64,000 bases of DNA, taken from NCBI GenBank assembly GCA_024235015.1, contig JACKNG010000006.1, positions 124,001 through 188,000 of the forward strand. Direction: 5' to 3'. The notes beneath the pieces are model-generated. The model was not told the DNA's origin. It did not search any database and was given only the letters and a program-made list of their open reading frames with translations. Shown piece after piece: positions 17,834 through 26,252 of this stretch. Source of the DNA: Gammaproteobacteria bacterium (lineage in GTDB: Bacteria > Pseudomonadota > Gammaproteobacteria > Ga0077536). Both the position numbers and the translations under genes were made by a program. Position 1 is the first letter of the stretch; each line of letters starts with the position of its first letter.

Positions 17834-18359
17834 ATGCTCACAGCAGACCGCCGCCGCGGTCGCCAAACCCCGCCCTGGTTCCCGCGCCGCGCGGCGTTCG
17901 TTCGACTTGAGGCGCACGGCTGCACGCCTGCTGCTCGCCGCGGGCCTCGCGGCCACGCTGCTGCTCGGGTTCGGCCTCTATTACCACCATGCGATCAACC
18001 CGGCCGTCATCGAGGAGATTCGCCGCGCGCCGGACGGCCCGCGCGCCCGCGAGACGCTGGTGCTGACTCTCCCCGGCGGCCGGGTCATCCCGGTCAACTA
18101 CCTGTACGAGGGCGGTCGCGTGTTCGTCGGTGCCGACGGCCGCTGGTGGCGAAGCCTGGGCACCGGCGGCGCGCCGGTTACGCTGCTCGTGCGCGGCCGG
18201 CGCCTGGTGGGCACGGCGCGCGCCGTGGACGATGCGCCGCTGCGCGATGCCGTCTTCGCGCGCCTGCGACCCACCGAACCCGATTGGCTGCCGGGCTGGG
18301 CGCGTGGCAAGCTCGTCGTCATCGAGCTCGCAGGTGACGCCGCGGTGCCGTCACGCTGA
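17805..18359 (+). CDS. Membrane-anchored protein with a nitroreductase/F420-type split-barrel pattern
   Basis: After a hydrophobic anchor (RRTAARLLLAAGLAATLLLGFGLYYHH) the soluble part reads ETLVLTLPGGRVIPVNYLYEGGRVFVGADGRWWRSLGTGG, then VTLLVRGRRLVGTARAVDD. This resembles deazaflavin-dependent nitroreductase-like (DUF385) split barrels. The best in-frame ATG (17805) overlaps the DUF899 gene by 29 bases; a TTG at 17907, right before the anchor, is an alternative start. The overlap makes it the fourth gene of the arsR operon. The enzyme role is inference. Confidence 0.68.
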   Translation: MTATRRPPDECSQQTAAAVAKPRPGSRAARRSFDLRRTAARLLLAAGLAATLLLGFGLYYHHAINPAVIEEIRRAPDGPRARETLVLTLPGGRVIPVNYLYEGGRVFVGADGRWWRSLGTGGAPVTLLVRGRRLVGTARAVDDAPLRDAVFARLRPTEPDWLPGWARGKLVVIELAGDAAVPSR

Positions 18360-18489
18360 AAACACGGCGCCGGCGACGGGGACATCGATGACCAAGGCGT
18401 GCCGGCAAGCCGGGGCGGCGCGATTGCACGCGGCCGCGTGGGTATCGTTGCGCTCGCCGTAGGCGGGCTCGCCCGGGGAGGGGAAGAGG

Positions 18490-19443
18490 ATGAAAGAACC
18501 CGAATTCCGCATGATCGAGACCAACGGCGTGACCCTGCGCACCGTCGTCGAAGGCGACGGCCCGCTGGTCATCCTGCTGCACGGCTGGCCGCAGTGCTGG
18601 TACTTGTGGCGCAACCAGATCGCGCCGCTGGCCGCAGCCGGCTATACCGTCGCCGTACCCGACCAGCGCGGCTACGGCGGCAGCAGCAAGCCGGCGGCCG
18701 TGCGCGACTACGGCATCCGCAAGCTCGCCGACGACGTCGCCGGGCTGTGCCGCGCGCTCGGCTTCGACGAGTTCAACCTGGTCGGCCACGACTGGGGTTG
18801 CCTGGTGGCCTGGAACACGGCGCTGCTGCACGAGGACAGCTGCAAGTCGGTGATGGGGCTGTCGGTGCCGTTCTGGCGCTGGGACGACGCGGGCCTCAAC
18901 CCGGCGGGTTACGACGACCGCTTCTGGTACGCGCGTCATTTCCAGGCCGAAGGTGTCATCGAGGCCGAGCTCGAGGCCGACATCCGCCAGAGCCTGCTGC
19001 AGATCTACGCCGGCCTGACCGGCAACGGCGCCTGGCTGCGGCAACTCGAGTATCCGCGCTCGGCCGGCCTGCTCGAGACCATGCCGCAGACCAGCGCGCT
19101 GAGCCCCGGTTTCACCGAGCAGGACATGGACTACTACGTCCAGCAATACCAGGTGAGCGGTTTCCGCGGGCCGTGCAACTGGTATCGCAACGTGCCCTTC
19201 CTGCGCACCGATACGCCGGAATCGGAGGGCAAGAAGTTCTCGCAACCGGCCGCCTTCGTGGCGGGCTCGATCGACGACGTACTGCTCTACGATCCGAACT
19301 GGCGTGACTGGTTCCCCGGCCATTTCGAGGATCTCCGCTTCATCGAGATCATCGAGGGTTCGGGACACTGGCTGCAGTGCGACAACCCGCAGGCGGTGAC
19401 GGCGCAGATGCTGCGCTTCCTGGGCGAGGTGGAACCGGTCTAG
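18490..19443 (+). CDS. Epoxide-hydrolase-like alpha/beta hydrolase
   Basis: The 317-residue protein has the epoxide hydrolase signature: HGWPQCWYLWRNQI (oxyanion HGWP), PDQRGYGGSSKP, the nucleophile aspartate D101 in VGHDWGC, and the catalytic histidine in GSGHWLQCDNPQ. Such enzymes add water to epoxides; haloalkane dehalogenases share the aspartate nucleophile but not usually HGWP. Tyrosines in the lid region (MDYYVQQYQ) fit the epoxide-opening role. A GGGGAGGGG ribosome binding site precedes the ATG. Confidence 0.88.
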   Translation: MKEPEFRMIETNGVTLRTVVEGDGPLVILLHGWPQCWYLWRNQIAPLAAAGYTVAVPDQRGYGGSSKPAAVRDYGIRKLADDVAGLCRALGFDEFNLVGHDWGCLVAWNTALLHEDSCKSVMGLSVPFWRWDDAGLNPAGYDDRFWYARHFQAEGVIEAELEADIRQSLLQIYAGLTGNGAWLRQLEYPRSAGLLETMPQTSALSPGFTEQDMDYYVQQYQVSGFRGPCNWYRNVPFLRTDTPESEGKKFSQPAAFVAGSIDDVLLYDPNWRDWFPGHFEDLRFIEIIEGSGHWLQCDNPQAVTAQMLRFLGEVEPV

Positions 19444-19579
19444 TGTGCCGTCGCACACAGAAGGCGCCCGGGTCAGCGTGGCGTTCCGGGGATATCTGCG
19501 GCGATCGCAGTCCGGGCAAAGGGGACGGGGTGATGGTCATGGCGCTCGACGGAACGCGCGACGCGCCGTGCCGTCGGCC

Positions 19580-20209
19580 TCACGGCGGCGGATTGTCCTG
19601 GTAGCGCTCGAACAGGGTGGCGAACTCCTGTTCGTCGAGATCGACTTCGTGGACGTCGAGCGTGAGGTGCTCGTCGACCGCCTGGCGCACGAGGTCGTTG
19701 ACCTTGATCAGCGCTTCCAGCGGCACGGTGGCGAAACGGAAATCGGTGACGGCGAGCCCCATGGCGCCCTCGCGCGTGGCCACCGGCAGGGGCAGCACGA
19801 TGGGCAGCAGGCCGGCGTCGAGCATGAGCTTGAAACCGCGGTAGACGCTGCCCTTGAAGTCGAGCACGTTCTCACCGGTGGCGGCGATGATGCGCCCGAG
19901 CACGTTGTGACGGGTCGAGCTGAGATCGACCTTGACCTCGCAACGATCGATGCCGACGAAGCTCAGGCTCTCCCATTGCTCGCCCTTGAGATCGGTGATG
20001 GCACCGAGCAGGCCGAGATCCCAGCACGGCGCAACTTCGGCGTACTTGGTCGCCGGCAGCACGCCACGATCCTTGAACACCAGCTGGCCCTTGTTCATCA
20101 CCAGCACACCGATGCGCGCGGCCTCGTCGACCCGGCGCAACAGGGGAAACTCGCCCAGCCCGCGCTGGAACAGCGCGTTGAAGAAATCTCCCTTCCCCGT
20201 ATCGCTCAT
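19580..20209 (-). CDS. Hypothetical protein
   Basis: The 209-residue soluble protein is not one I recognise. It begins SDTGKGDFFNALFQRGLGEFPLLRRVDEAARIGVLVMNKGQLVFKDR and has a middle part rich in charged and aliphatic residues (GENVLDFKGSVYRGFKLMLDAG) and an acidic C-terminus. The ATG at 20209 has a GGGAGGG ribosome binding site, and codon use is ordinary for the window, so it is a real gene. It ends 133 bases after the P-type ATPase stop on the same strand. Confidence 0.72.
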   Translation of the reverse strand: MSDTGKGDFFNALFQRGLGEFPLLRRVDEAARIGVLVMNKGQLVFKDRGVLPATKYAEVAPCWDLGLLGAITDLKGEQWESLSFVGIDRCEVKVDLSSTRHNVLGRIIAATGENVLDFKGSVYRGFKLMLDAGLLPIVLPLPVATREGAMGLAVTDFRFATVPLEALIKVNDLVRQAVDEHLTLDVHEVDLDEQEFATLFERYQDNPPP

Positions 20210-20341
20210 GCCGCCCTCCCGTAACGCCCTGCCGCGCAGCGGCGAGGCGCCGACGCGGTCCTCCGCGTGCGCCGTGATCATCGACGTCCCCGGCGCAGCC
20301 TGACACAGCGCGCCAGCCGGGAACAGTCGCCGCGCGCCGCT

Positions 20342-22831
20342 TCAGGCGCCGGCCTTGCGCACCCCGCCGCGCTCGCCGAACCAGGCCAGCGCGCCCACCA
20401 CCCCGCCTGCCACCGCCGCGCCCAGCCAGTGCCCGAGCGGGATCGGGGCGAGCCCGAGCCAGGTATGCAGACCCGGGGTTTCGATCAACACCACGGCCGC
20501 GGCGACGATCGCGGCCACCGCGGTCCAGGCCGGGCGCGTGGCCGGCCAGGCCAGGCCCAGGGTGAGCCCCGCCGTCGCCGCGGTGAGGCCGGCCATGGCG
20601 GTAGCGCGCGCTGCCTCCACCGCGCCCCCGGCGACGCTGTGCAGGTAGGCACCGGCCAGACCCACCGCGACGAACATGCCGGTGACGACGATGGCGCCCC
20701 ATTCGCGGCGCGCGAAGAAGCGGCCGTCGCGCCCGCGCGAGGGCGCCGCCGCGCCCTCGCCGAGGCGCGCCGCGCGGCGCTGGAAGACGAACATCGAGAT
20801 CGGGTGGATCATCATCTCGAACCACACGATGTGCACCGGCAGGTAGAGCAGCGGATAGCCGGCCAGGGGCACGAAGGTCGCCGTGCACACCAGCGGGATG
20901 TGGATCATCAGCAGGAAGGCGAAGCTGCGCTTGAGGTTGTCGAACAGCTGGCGACCCTCGGCGATGGCCCGCACGATGGAGGCGAAATCGTCGTCCATGA
21001 GCACGATGGCGGCGGCCTCGCGCGCGCTGCGCGTGCCGCGTCCGCCCATGGCGATGCCGATGTCGGCGGCCTGCAGCGCCGGCACGTCGTTCACGCCGTC
21101 GCCGGTGACGGCGACGATCTCGCCCGAACGCTGCAAGGCGCGCACGATGGCCAGCTTGTGTGCCGGCAGGGCACGCGCGATGACATCGACGTCGGCGAGA
21201 TCGCGCGCCGAGCCGGCGCCGTCGGCGGCCTCGAAGCGCCGTTCGATCTCGGCCCCCTCCACCACCCGCGGGGCCGCCTCGCCGAGGCCTATCTCGCGCG
21301 CCACCGCGGCTGCCGTGCGCGGATGGTCGCCGGTCAGCATGAGCACGCGGATGCCGGATCGCGCGCAATCCTGCACCGCTGCGCGCACCCCGGGCCGTAC
21401 CGGGTCTTCGAAGGCGAGCAGACCCATGAAGCGGTAACCGCGATCGGGTTCACCGCCCGGCCAGGCATCGTCGTCGAAGGTCCGCTCGGCACAGGCGATG
21501 ACCTTGTGCGCGCCGGCGGCCAGCTCGTCGATGCGCGCGCGCCACGCCGCCACGTCCTCGGCGCCGATGGCACAGGCGCGCAACACCACCTCGGGCGCAC
21601 CCTTCTGCGCCGCCACGATCACGCGGCCGTCGCGCCACAGGCCGGTTTCGCGCTGGCGGTCCTCGGTGAAGGGGAAGCAGGCCTCGCTCGTCCATGACAA
21701 CTCGCCGCCGTGGTCGGCGAGGATGGCGAGGTCGAGCGGGTCGCCGGTCTCGGCGCGCGAGGCAGCCGCGGCGATGCGCCGCAATTCGTTGTCGGCGACG
21801 CCGGGTGCCGGCAGCAGGTGGGCGAGCTCCAGCCGCCCCTCGGTGATGGTGCCGGTCTTGTCCGAGCAGATCGACGACACCCGTCCGATGTTCTCCACCG
21901 CCACCGAGCGCCGCACCAGGGCGCGGCGCTGGGCGAGGCGGTAGACGCCGACGCCGAGGTAGAAGGCGAGGACGACGGGAAACTCCTCGGGCAGGGCCGC
22001 CACCGCCAGGGTCACCGCGCTGACCAGGGCATCGAGCAGGCCATGCCCCTGGGTCCAGCGCACCCAGGCCAGCACCAGGCACAGCACCACGGCGACGAAC
22101 AGCAGCAGGGTGACGAGATTGCCGACTGCGAGCTGCAGCGGCGTGCGCGGATGGCGGCCTTCGCGCACCGAGCGCACGATGGTCGCATAACGGGTCGCCG
22201 CGCCGGTCGCGCAGACCGCCATCGTCGCCTGCCCGGTGAGCAGCCGCGTACCGGCCCACACGCAATGCGCGGCGTCGACGGCCACCGCGGTTGCGGGCAG
22301 GCCGGCGAGCGCGAGGGGCGCGTGGGCGACCGGGAAGGATTCGCCGCTGAGCGTGCTCTCGTCGACCTGCAGGCGGGCGCCGGCCACCACCACGCCGTCG
22401 GCCGGAAAGGCCTCGCCGGCCTCGACCTCGACGCGATCGCCGGGGACCAGTTCACGCGCCGGCAGGATGACCCGCCGCCCGCCGCGGACCACCCGGGCGC
22501 GGCTCGCGAGCGCGCTGGCCAGGCCCTCGGTGGAGGCGCGCGTGCGGCGGTTGAGATAGAGGTCCATGCCGGCCAGGGGCAGGATGGCCAGCGCCAGGAC
22601 GACCGCTTCGGCGTGGTCGCCGATGACGAGAAAGACTGCGCTGGTGCCGAGCAGGAACCACAGCATGGGATCGCCGAGGGTGTCTTTCAGCGCCGCGAAT
22701 CGTTCGCGCTCGACGCCCTCGAGAATGTCGTTGTAACCGTGCCGGGCGCGGCGCGCGGCGACTTCGCCGTCGTCCAGGCCGGCCTCGCCGACGCCGGCGA
22801 GATACTCGCCCGGAATGGTTTCGCGGGGCAT
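20342..22831 (-). CDS. Cation-transporting P-type ATPase
   Basis: An 829-residue ion pump of the inner membrane. It has an N-terminal cation-ATPase domain, the actuator loop with STLSGESFPV, the phosphorylation site CSDKTGTITEG (D324), the nucleotide domain, and the hinge TGDHP...VTGDGVNDVPAL. The membrane-helix-4 motif before the phosphorylation site is PEEFPV, in place of the PEGL of calcium pumps, and there are no heavy-metal CPC or N-terminal CxxC sites, so the ion is probably a light cation but cannot be named. It lies in the same direction as the downstream hypothetical gene. Confidence 0.92.
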   Translation of the reverse strand: MPRETIPGEYLAGVGEAGLDDGEVAARRARHGYNDILEGVERERFAALKDTLGDPMLWFLLGTSAVFLVIGDHAEAVVLALAILPLAGMDLYLNRRTRASTEGLASALASRARVVRGGRRVILPARELVPGDRVEVEAGEAFPADGVVVAGARLQVDESTLSGESFPVAHAPLALAGLPATAVAVDAAHCVWAGTRLLTGQATMAVCATGAATRYATIVRSVREGRHPRTPLQLAVGNLVTLLLFVAVVLCLVLAWVRWTQGHGLLDALVSAVTLAVAALPEEFPVVLAFYLGVGVYRLAQRRALVRRSVAVENIGRVSSICSDKTGTITEGRLELAHLLPAPGVADNELRRIAAAASRAETGDPLDLAILADHGGELSWTSEACFPFTEDRQRETGLWRDGRVIVAAQKGAPEVVLRACAIGAEDVAAWRARIDELAAGAHKVIACAERTFDDDAWPGGEPDRGYRFMGLLAFEDPVRPGVRAAVQDCARSGIRVLMLTGDHPRTAAAVAREIGLGEAAPRVVEGAEIERRFEAADGAGSARDLADVDVIARALPAHKLAIVRALQRSGEIVAVTGDGVNDVPALQAADIGIAMGGRGTRSAREAAAIVLMDDDFASIVRAIAEGRQLFDNLKRSFAFLLMIHIPLVCTATFVPLAGYPLLYLPVHIVWFEMMIHPISMFVFQRRAARLGEGAAAPSRGRDGRFFARREWGAIVVTGMFVAVGLAGAYLHSVAGGAVEAARATAMAGLTAATAGLTLGLAWPATRPAWTAVAAIVAAAVVLIETPGLHTWLGLAPIPLGHWLGAAVAGGVVGALAWFGERGGVRKAGA

Positions 22832-23025
22832 GCCGGCCGCGCTCTCAGCAGTCGCGCCGCTGCACGCCTGCCACCTCGGCGACTGGCGGACGACCGGCGC
22901 GGCGCGGCGCCGGCAGGGATTGCGCTGGCAGGTTCACGGCGGGCCTCGGCGCTCCACGGGCGGAGGTGCTGAGCATAGCGGGCCGCCACCCCGGGTGGCT
23001 TGACCTGCCGCAGACTTGCCGCGTT

Positions 23026-23796
23026 CTAGAGTTCGCCGCAGATGTGTCCGCCGTCGACGACGATGGTCGACCCCGTCATCCAGCGCGAAGCATCCGAGGT
23101 GAGCAGCAGCAAAGCCCCGTCGAGATCCTCGAACTCGCCGTAGCGGCGCATCGGGATGCCCTTGACGAAGGTCTGCGAGCGTTCGCTCTCGAGCAGGGTG
23201 CGGCTGACGTCGGTGAGGATGTAACCCGGCGCCAGCGCGTTGACGCGGATGCCGTAGCGGGCTGCTTCCAGCGCCATCACCTCGGTGGCCTTGACCATCG
23301 CCGCCTTGGACACTGCGTAGGGGAACTGGCCCTTGATGGTGCGGTAGGCGGTGATCGAGGCGATGTTGACGATGTTGCCACCGCCCTGGCCGCTGGCGAT
23401 GACGCGCTCGGTATAGCGCTTGCCCATGAACCACGGCGCCTTGAGGTTGGTGTCGAGGACGTAGTCCCAGTCACTCTCGTCGATGGTGAGATAGGTCTTG
23501 GCGCCGGCCTCGACGCCGGCATTGTTGATGACGACGTCGATCGGCCCGAAGGCGTCCTCGGCAGCGGCGAGGAAGGCATCGACGCTGGCGGCGTCGTTGA
23601 CATCGAGCGCGACCCCGCGCGCCTGGCCACCGGCGGCATTGAGTTCGTCGACGCGGGCCTGGACCTTCTCGGTACGCCGCGCGCCCAGCACCACCCTGGC
23701 CCCGCGTGCGGCGAGCACGCCGGCGAAGTGATGACCGAACCCGGACGACGCCCCGGTGATGACGATGTGCTTGTTCTCGACACTGAAAATATCCAA
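23026..23796 (-). CDS. Short-chain dehydrogenase/reductase
   Basis: A classical SDR of 256 residues: cofactor motif TGASSGFGHHFAG, NNAGVEAGA, catalytic serine region NIASITAYRT and YAVSK, and the C-terminal SDASRWMTGSTIVVDGGH. It should oxidise or reduce a hydroxyl/keto group with NAD(P). The start chosen is a TTG at 23796 (LDIFSVENKHIVITG) because a GGAG site lies eight bases upstream; a GTG at 23820 without such a site is the alternative. It stands alone. Confidence 0.92.
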   Translation of the reverse strand: MDIFSVENKHIVITGASSGFGHHFAGVLAARGARVVLGARRTEKVQARVDELNAAGGQARGVALDVNDAASVDAFLAAAEDAFGPIDVVINNAGVEAGAKTYLTIDESDWDYVLDTNLKAPWFMGKRYTERVIASGQGGGNIVNIASITAYRTIKGQFPYAVSKAAMVKATEVMALEAARYGIRVNALAPGYILTDVSRTLLESERSQTFVKGIPMRRYGEFEDLDGALLLLTSDASRWMTGSTIVVDGGHICGEL

Positions 23797-24313
23797 ATCC
23801 CGATCTCCGATGGCGAACACGCCGCGGCCCGCTGCGCGCTCTGTGTGGTGGCTGGCAGGCTGGCGAAAAACGACTGCAGGGATTCCCCGCGGCGTTTCAC
23901 GCTACGTTCTTCACCAGCCTGCGAGGCGCAGCATTCGACCGCGCCGGCGAAGGCAGTCGACATCATACCCGCGTCGACCCCGGGCGTTGCCGCAGTTCGC
24001 CGTCGACTCGAACCAGCGCTGCGAGATCGAACATGGACACCCGCGGTGAAAGCGCGCGGGCTTCGAGGGACGCAGTCGATGCGCCACGAATGAGCACGCA
24101 CGAGTCCGTACGACGCGGTCACCCGGGGCGCGCAGATACGGTTGCAGTACCGGCCTGACCACGGCTCTCGGCGCGTTCAACCCGTGCGCGGTTCGCGGAC
24201 GTCGGGCGTGGGTGAGTCGCAATACCTCGCGGCATCGAAGCCCGGCCGGCGGCACCGAACAGATCGCATGATGGATCCTGCGCGGTCCGTGCCGCAGGCC
24301 CGGCGTGCGCGGC
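23797..24313. other. Long intergenic region with no recognisable gene
   Basis: About 520 bases separate the SDR gene from the sigma-54-like promoter of the Hcp-fold gene. Several open frames cross it on both strands, but none has a ribosome binding site, a plausible protein composition or a known family pattern. I see no RNA gene in it. Confidence 0.5.
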
Positions 24314-24328
24314 TGGCACGACCGCGGC
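24314..24328 (+). promoter_or_regulatory. Possible sigma-54 promoter for the Hcp-fold gene
   Basis: TGGCACG followed by the exact GG-N10-GC spacing (GG at 24315-24316, GC at 24327-24328). The -24 half is a perfect consensus; the -12 half (CGGC) is weak. It predicts a start site near 24340 and a leader of about 86 bases, similar to the stronger sigma-54 promoter of the PEP-CTERM gene at 60401. Confidence 0.45.
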
Positions 24329-24425
24329 GCAGGCAACCGCCTGTACGATTGGCGGGTTGCGCTGATAGGCTGCGCGATGGGGAAAGGCGGGCAATTCGTT
24401 ACGACTTTCGAGAGGGAACCTATCG

Positions 24426-25142
24426 ATGATTCACCATTTGTTCCAGGCGGGACGCCGGTCGTTCCGCGCAGGCCTGAAACCACTCGCCCTGGCGACCGTC
24501 ATGCTGACGATTGCCGGCACCGGGAATGCCCAGGCAGCCATTTACATGGACTTCGACCCGCACGTGGAGGGCTCGGCCGTGGCGCGAGACCACGACGGCT
24601 GGCTGCCACTCGACGGCGCGTCGATCAGCGTGTCCGTGGACGCCACCGGCGCTGTCGGTTCGAGCCGCGACCGCACCAACGTGCACGTCAGCGACTTCGA
24701 GTTCGACATGGCGCTCGATCGCGCCTACCCGTCGCTGCTGAGCATCGCCACCACCGGCGACATGCTGAACAAGGCCACGATTCATTTCACGTCGAGCGGT
24801 GCCGAGAGCGAGAGGACCTATTTCGAGCTGCTGTTCGAAGACGTCCTGCTGACCAGCCTCACCCTGAACGCATCAGGCGACGGGGCCAACGTGAGCGGCG
24901 CGTTCGCCTTCCGCACCATCACGGCGACCTACACCCTCTTCGACCACAGCGGCAGTAAGAGCGGCGAGGTCGTCGGCAGTTACGACGTGGCCGCGGCCGC
25001 GCCCCTGGCGAATTTCGCCGAGGCGCTCGCGCTCGGCCTGTCCGGCGAGCCGGCGATCACCGCCGTACCCTTGCCTGCCGCGGCCTGGTTGTTCGCGGGT
25101 GCCGCGGGGCTGCTCGCCCGCCATCGGCGCCGCGCAGCCTGA
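24426..25142 (+). CDS. Exported Hcp-fold protein with a VPLPA-CTERM sorting tail
   Basis: Three parts are visible. Residues 1-38 are an export signal ending near GNAQA. Residues 39-200 follow the Hcp1 family pattern (type VI secretion tube protein): IYMDFDPHVEGSAVARDHDGWLPLDG, VHVSDFEFDMALDRAYPSLL, ATTGDMLNKATIHF, YFELLFEDVLLTSLTL and FRTITATYTLFD. Residues 214-238 are VPLPAAAWLFAGAAGLLARHRRRAA, a PEP-CTERM type tail (motif, hydrophobic helix, basic end) cut by exosortases. True Hcp proteins have no export signal, so this is a surface or secreted relative rather than a type VI component. No other type VI gene is near. Confidence 0.85.
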   Translation: MIHHLFQAGRRSFRAGLKPLALATVMLTIAGTGNAQAAIYMDFDPHVEGSAVARDHDGWLPLDGASISVSVDATGAVGSSRDRTNVHVSDFEFDMALDRAYPSLLSIATTGDMLNKATIHFTSSGAESERTYFELLFEDVLLTSLTLNASGDGANVSGAFAFRTITATYTLFDHSGSKSGEVVGSYDVAAAAPLANFAEALALGLSGEPAITAVPLPAAAWLFAGAAGLLARHRRRAA

Positions 25143-25147
25143 GGACG

Positions 25148-25186
25148 GCGGCCGCGGCACGCGTTCCGGGTGCGCGCCGCGGCCGC
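25148..25186 (+). terminator. GC-rich hairpin after the Hcp-fold gene
   Basis: Perfect 11-base arms (25148-25158 and 25176-25186) around a 17-base loop begin five bases after the stop codon. Only a short TTGT follows, so it is a weak intrinsic terminator or an mRNA-end hairpin. Confidence 0.4.
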
Positions 25187-25519
25187 GGGTTGTATCGCCC
25201 GCAGCAACGGCGAGTGGGCGAGCGTGATCGTCGAGCGCAGGGAAGACGAACGGCCGTTCCGGTGGCTCGACAGCGCATAGCGCGGGCGGTTCGACACCGG
25301 CACCTGCCACCAGGAGACCGCGCCGGACCGCCTGGCCGCGCCGTTCGCTGTAGCTGGCGCCGGTCGGCCGGGAATACCGGCGTCGAGTACCGCCTCGACC
25401 AGCGCGCCCACATCCGTGCCGCCATCGTCCGCTGCGGCCCCGGTACCGGCGCACGCGCGGTGTTCCACGGCGGCCGGGACTTCACCGCGGTGCAGGCCTG
25501 GATGTCCTGCCATTTCTGA
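25160..25519 (+). pseudogene. Possible decayed gene remnant
   Basis: Read on the plus strand, one frame gives GEWASVIVERREDERPFRWLDSA, then a TAG at 25278 and FDTGTCHQETAPDRLAA. A second frame continues with IRAAIVRCGPGTGARAVFHGGRDFTAVQAW to a TGA at 25517-25519. Together these look like a protein of about 110 residues broken by one stop and one frameshift. No start with a ribosome binding site is visible. This is inference from protein-like composition; the antisense frames in the same stretch look like noise. Confidence 0.35.
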
Positions 25520-25541
25520 ACACACGCGAGGACGAACCGCC

Positions 25542-26237
25542 ATGCCCCGCCTCCACCGCCACCGCGAACGTCACGTCACCGATCGCATCGGCTGGCTGCG
25601 CGCCGCCGTGCTCGGCGCCAACGACGGCATCGTGTCGACGGCCAGCCTGATGGTCGGCGTCGCCGCCGCCGAACCGCAGGCCGAGGCCGTGCTCGTCGCC
25701 GGGGTTGCCGGGCTGGTCGCGGGCGCCATGTCGATGGCCGCCGGCGAGTACGTCTCGGTCAGCTCGCAGGGCGATGCCGAGGCCGCCGACCTCGCACGCG
25801 AGCAACGCGAACTCGACACCGAGCCCGAGCACGAACTGGATGAGTTGAGCGCGATCTACGTCGGCCGCGGGCTCGACCCGGCGCTGGCGCGGGAGGTCGC
25901 GGTGCAGCTCATGGACCACGATGCGCTGGCCGCCCACGCCCGCGACGAACTCGGCCTGCACGATCTCAACCGCGCCCGTCCGCTGGCCGCGGCCGGGGCC
26001 TCGGCGGCGGCCTTCGCGGTCGGCGCCGCGGTACCCCTGGCGAGTGCCGCGCTGGTCCCCGCCGCGGCCATCATCGGCGCTGTCGTCACGACCTCGGTCG
26101 TCGCGTTGATCGTGACCGGGGCGCTGGCGGCCAACGCCGGCGGCGCCTCGCGCCTGCGCGGCATCACCCGGGTCACCGCCTGGGGCGCCTTCGCGATGAG
26201 CGTGACCTGGGCCGCGGGGCGCCTGTTCGGCGCTTAG
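25542..26237 (+). CDS. VIT1/CCC1-family iron/manganese transporter
   Basis: The 231-residue membrane protein has the family's first helix motif (LRAAVLGANDGIVSTASLMVGVAAA), a second helix with GLVAGAMSMAAGEYVSVSSQGDAEAADL, a cytosolic acidic and helical loop (HELDELSAIYVGRGLDPALAREVAVQLMDHD), and three C-terminal helices. VIT1-type proteins export ferrous iron or manganese from the cytosol. The start at 25542 has a weak GAGGA site. It converges on the TRAP permease gene 15 bases away. Confidence 0.93.
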   Translation: MPRLHRHRERHVTDRIGWLRAAVLGANDGIVSTASLMVGVAAAEPQAEAVLVAGVAGLVAGAMSMAAGEYVSVSSQGDAEAADLAREQRELDTEPEHELDELSAIYVGRGLDPALAREVAVQLMDHDALAAHARDELGLHDLNRARPLAAAGASAAAFAVGAAVPLASAALVPAAAIIGAVVTTSVVALIVTGALAANAGGASRLRGITRVTAWGAFAMSVTWAAGRLFGA

Positions 26238-26252
26238 TGTCCTGCCTGACGC

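Noticed and set aside
24426..25142. Type VI secretion locus
   Set aside because: Only the Hcp fold is present; no VgrG, sheath, ATPase or baseplate gene lies nearby, and the protein has an export signal and sorting tail.
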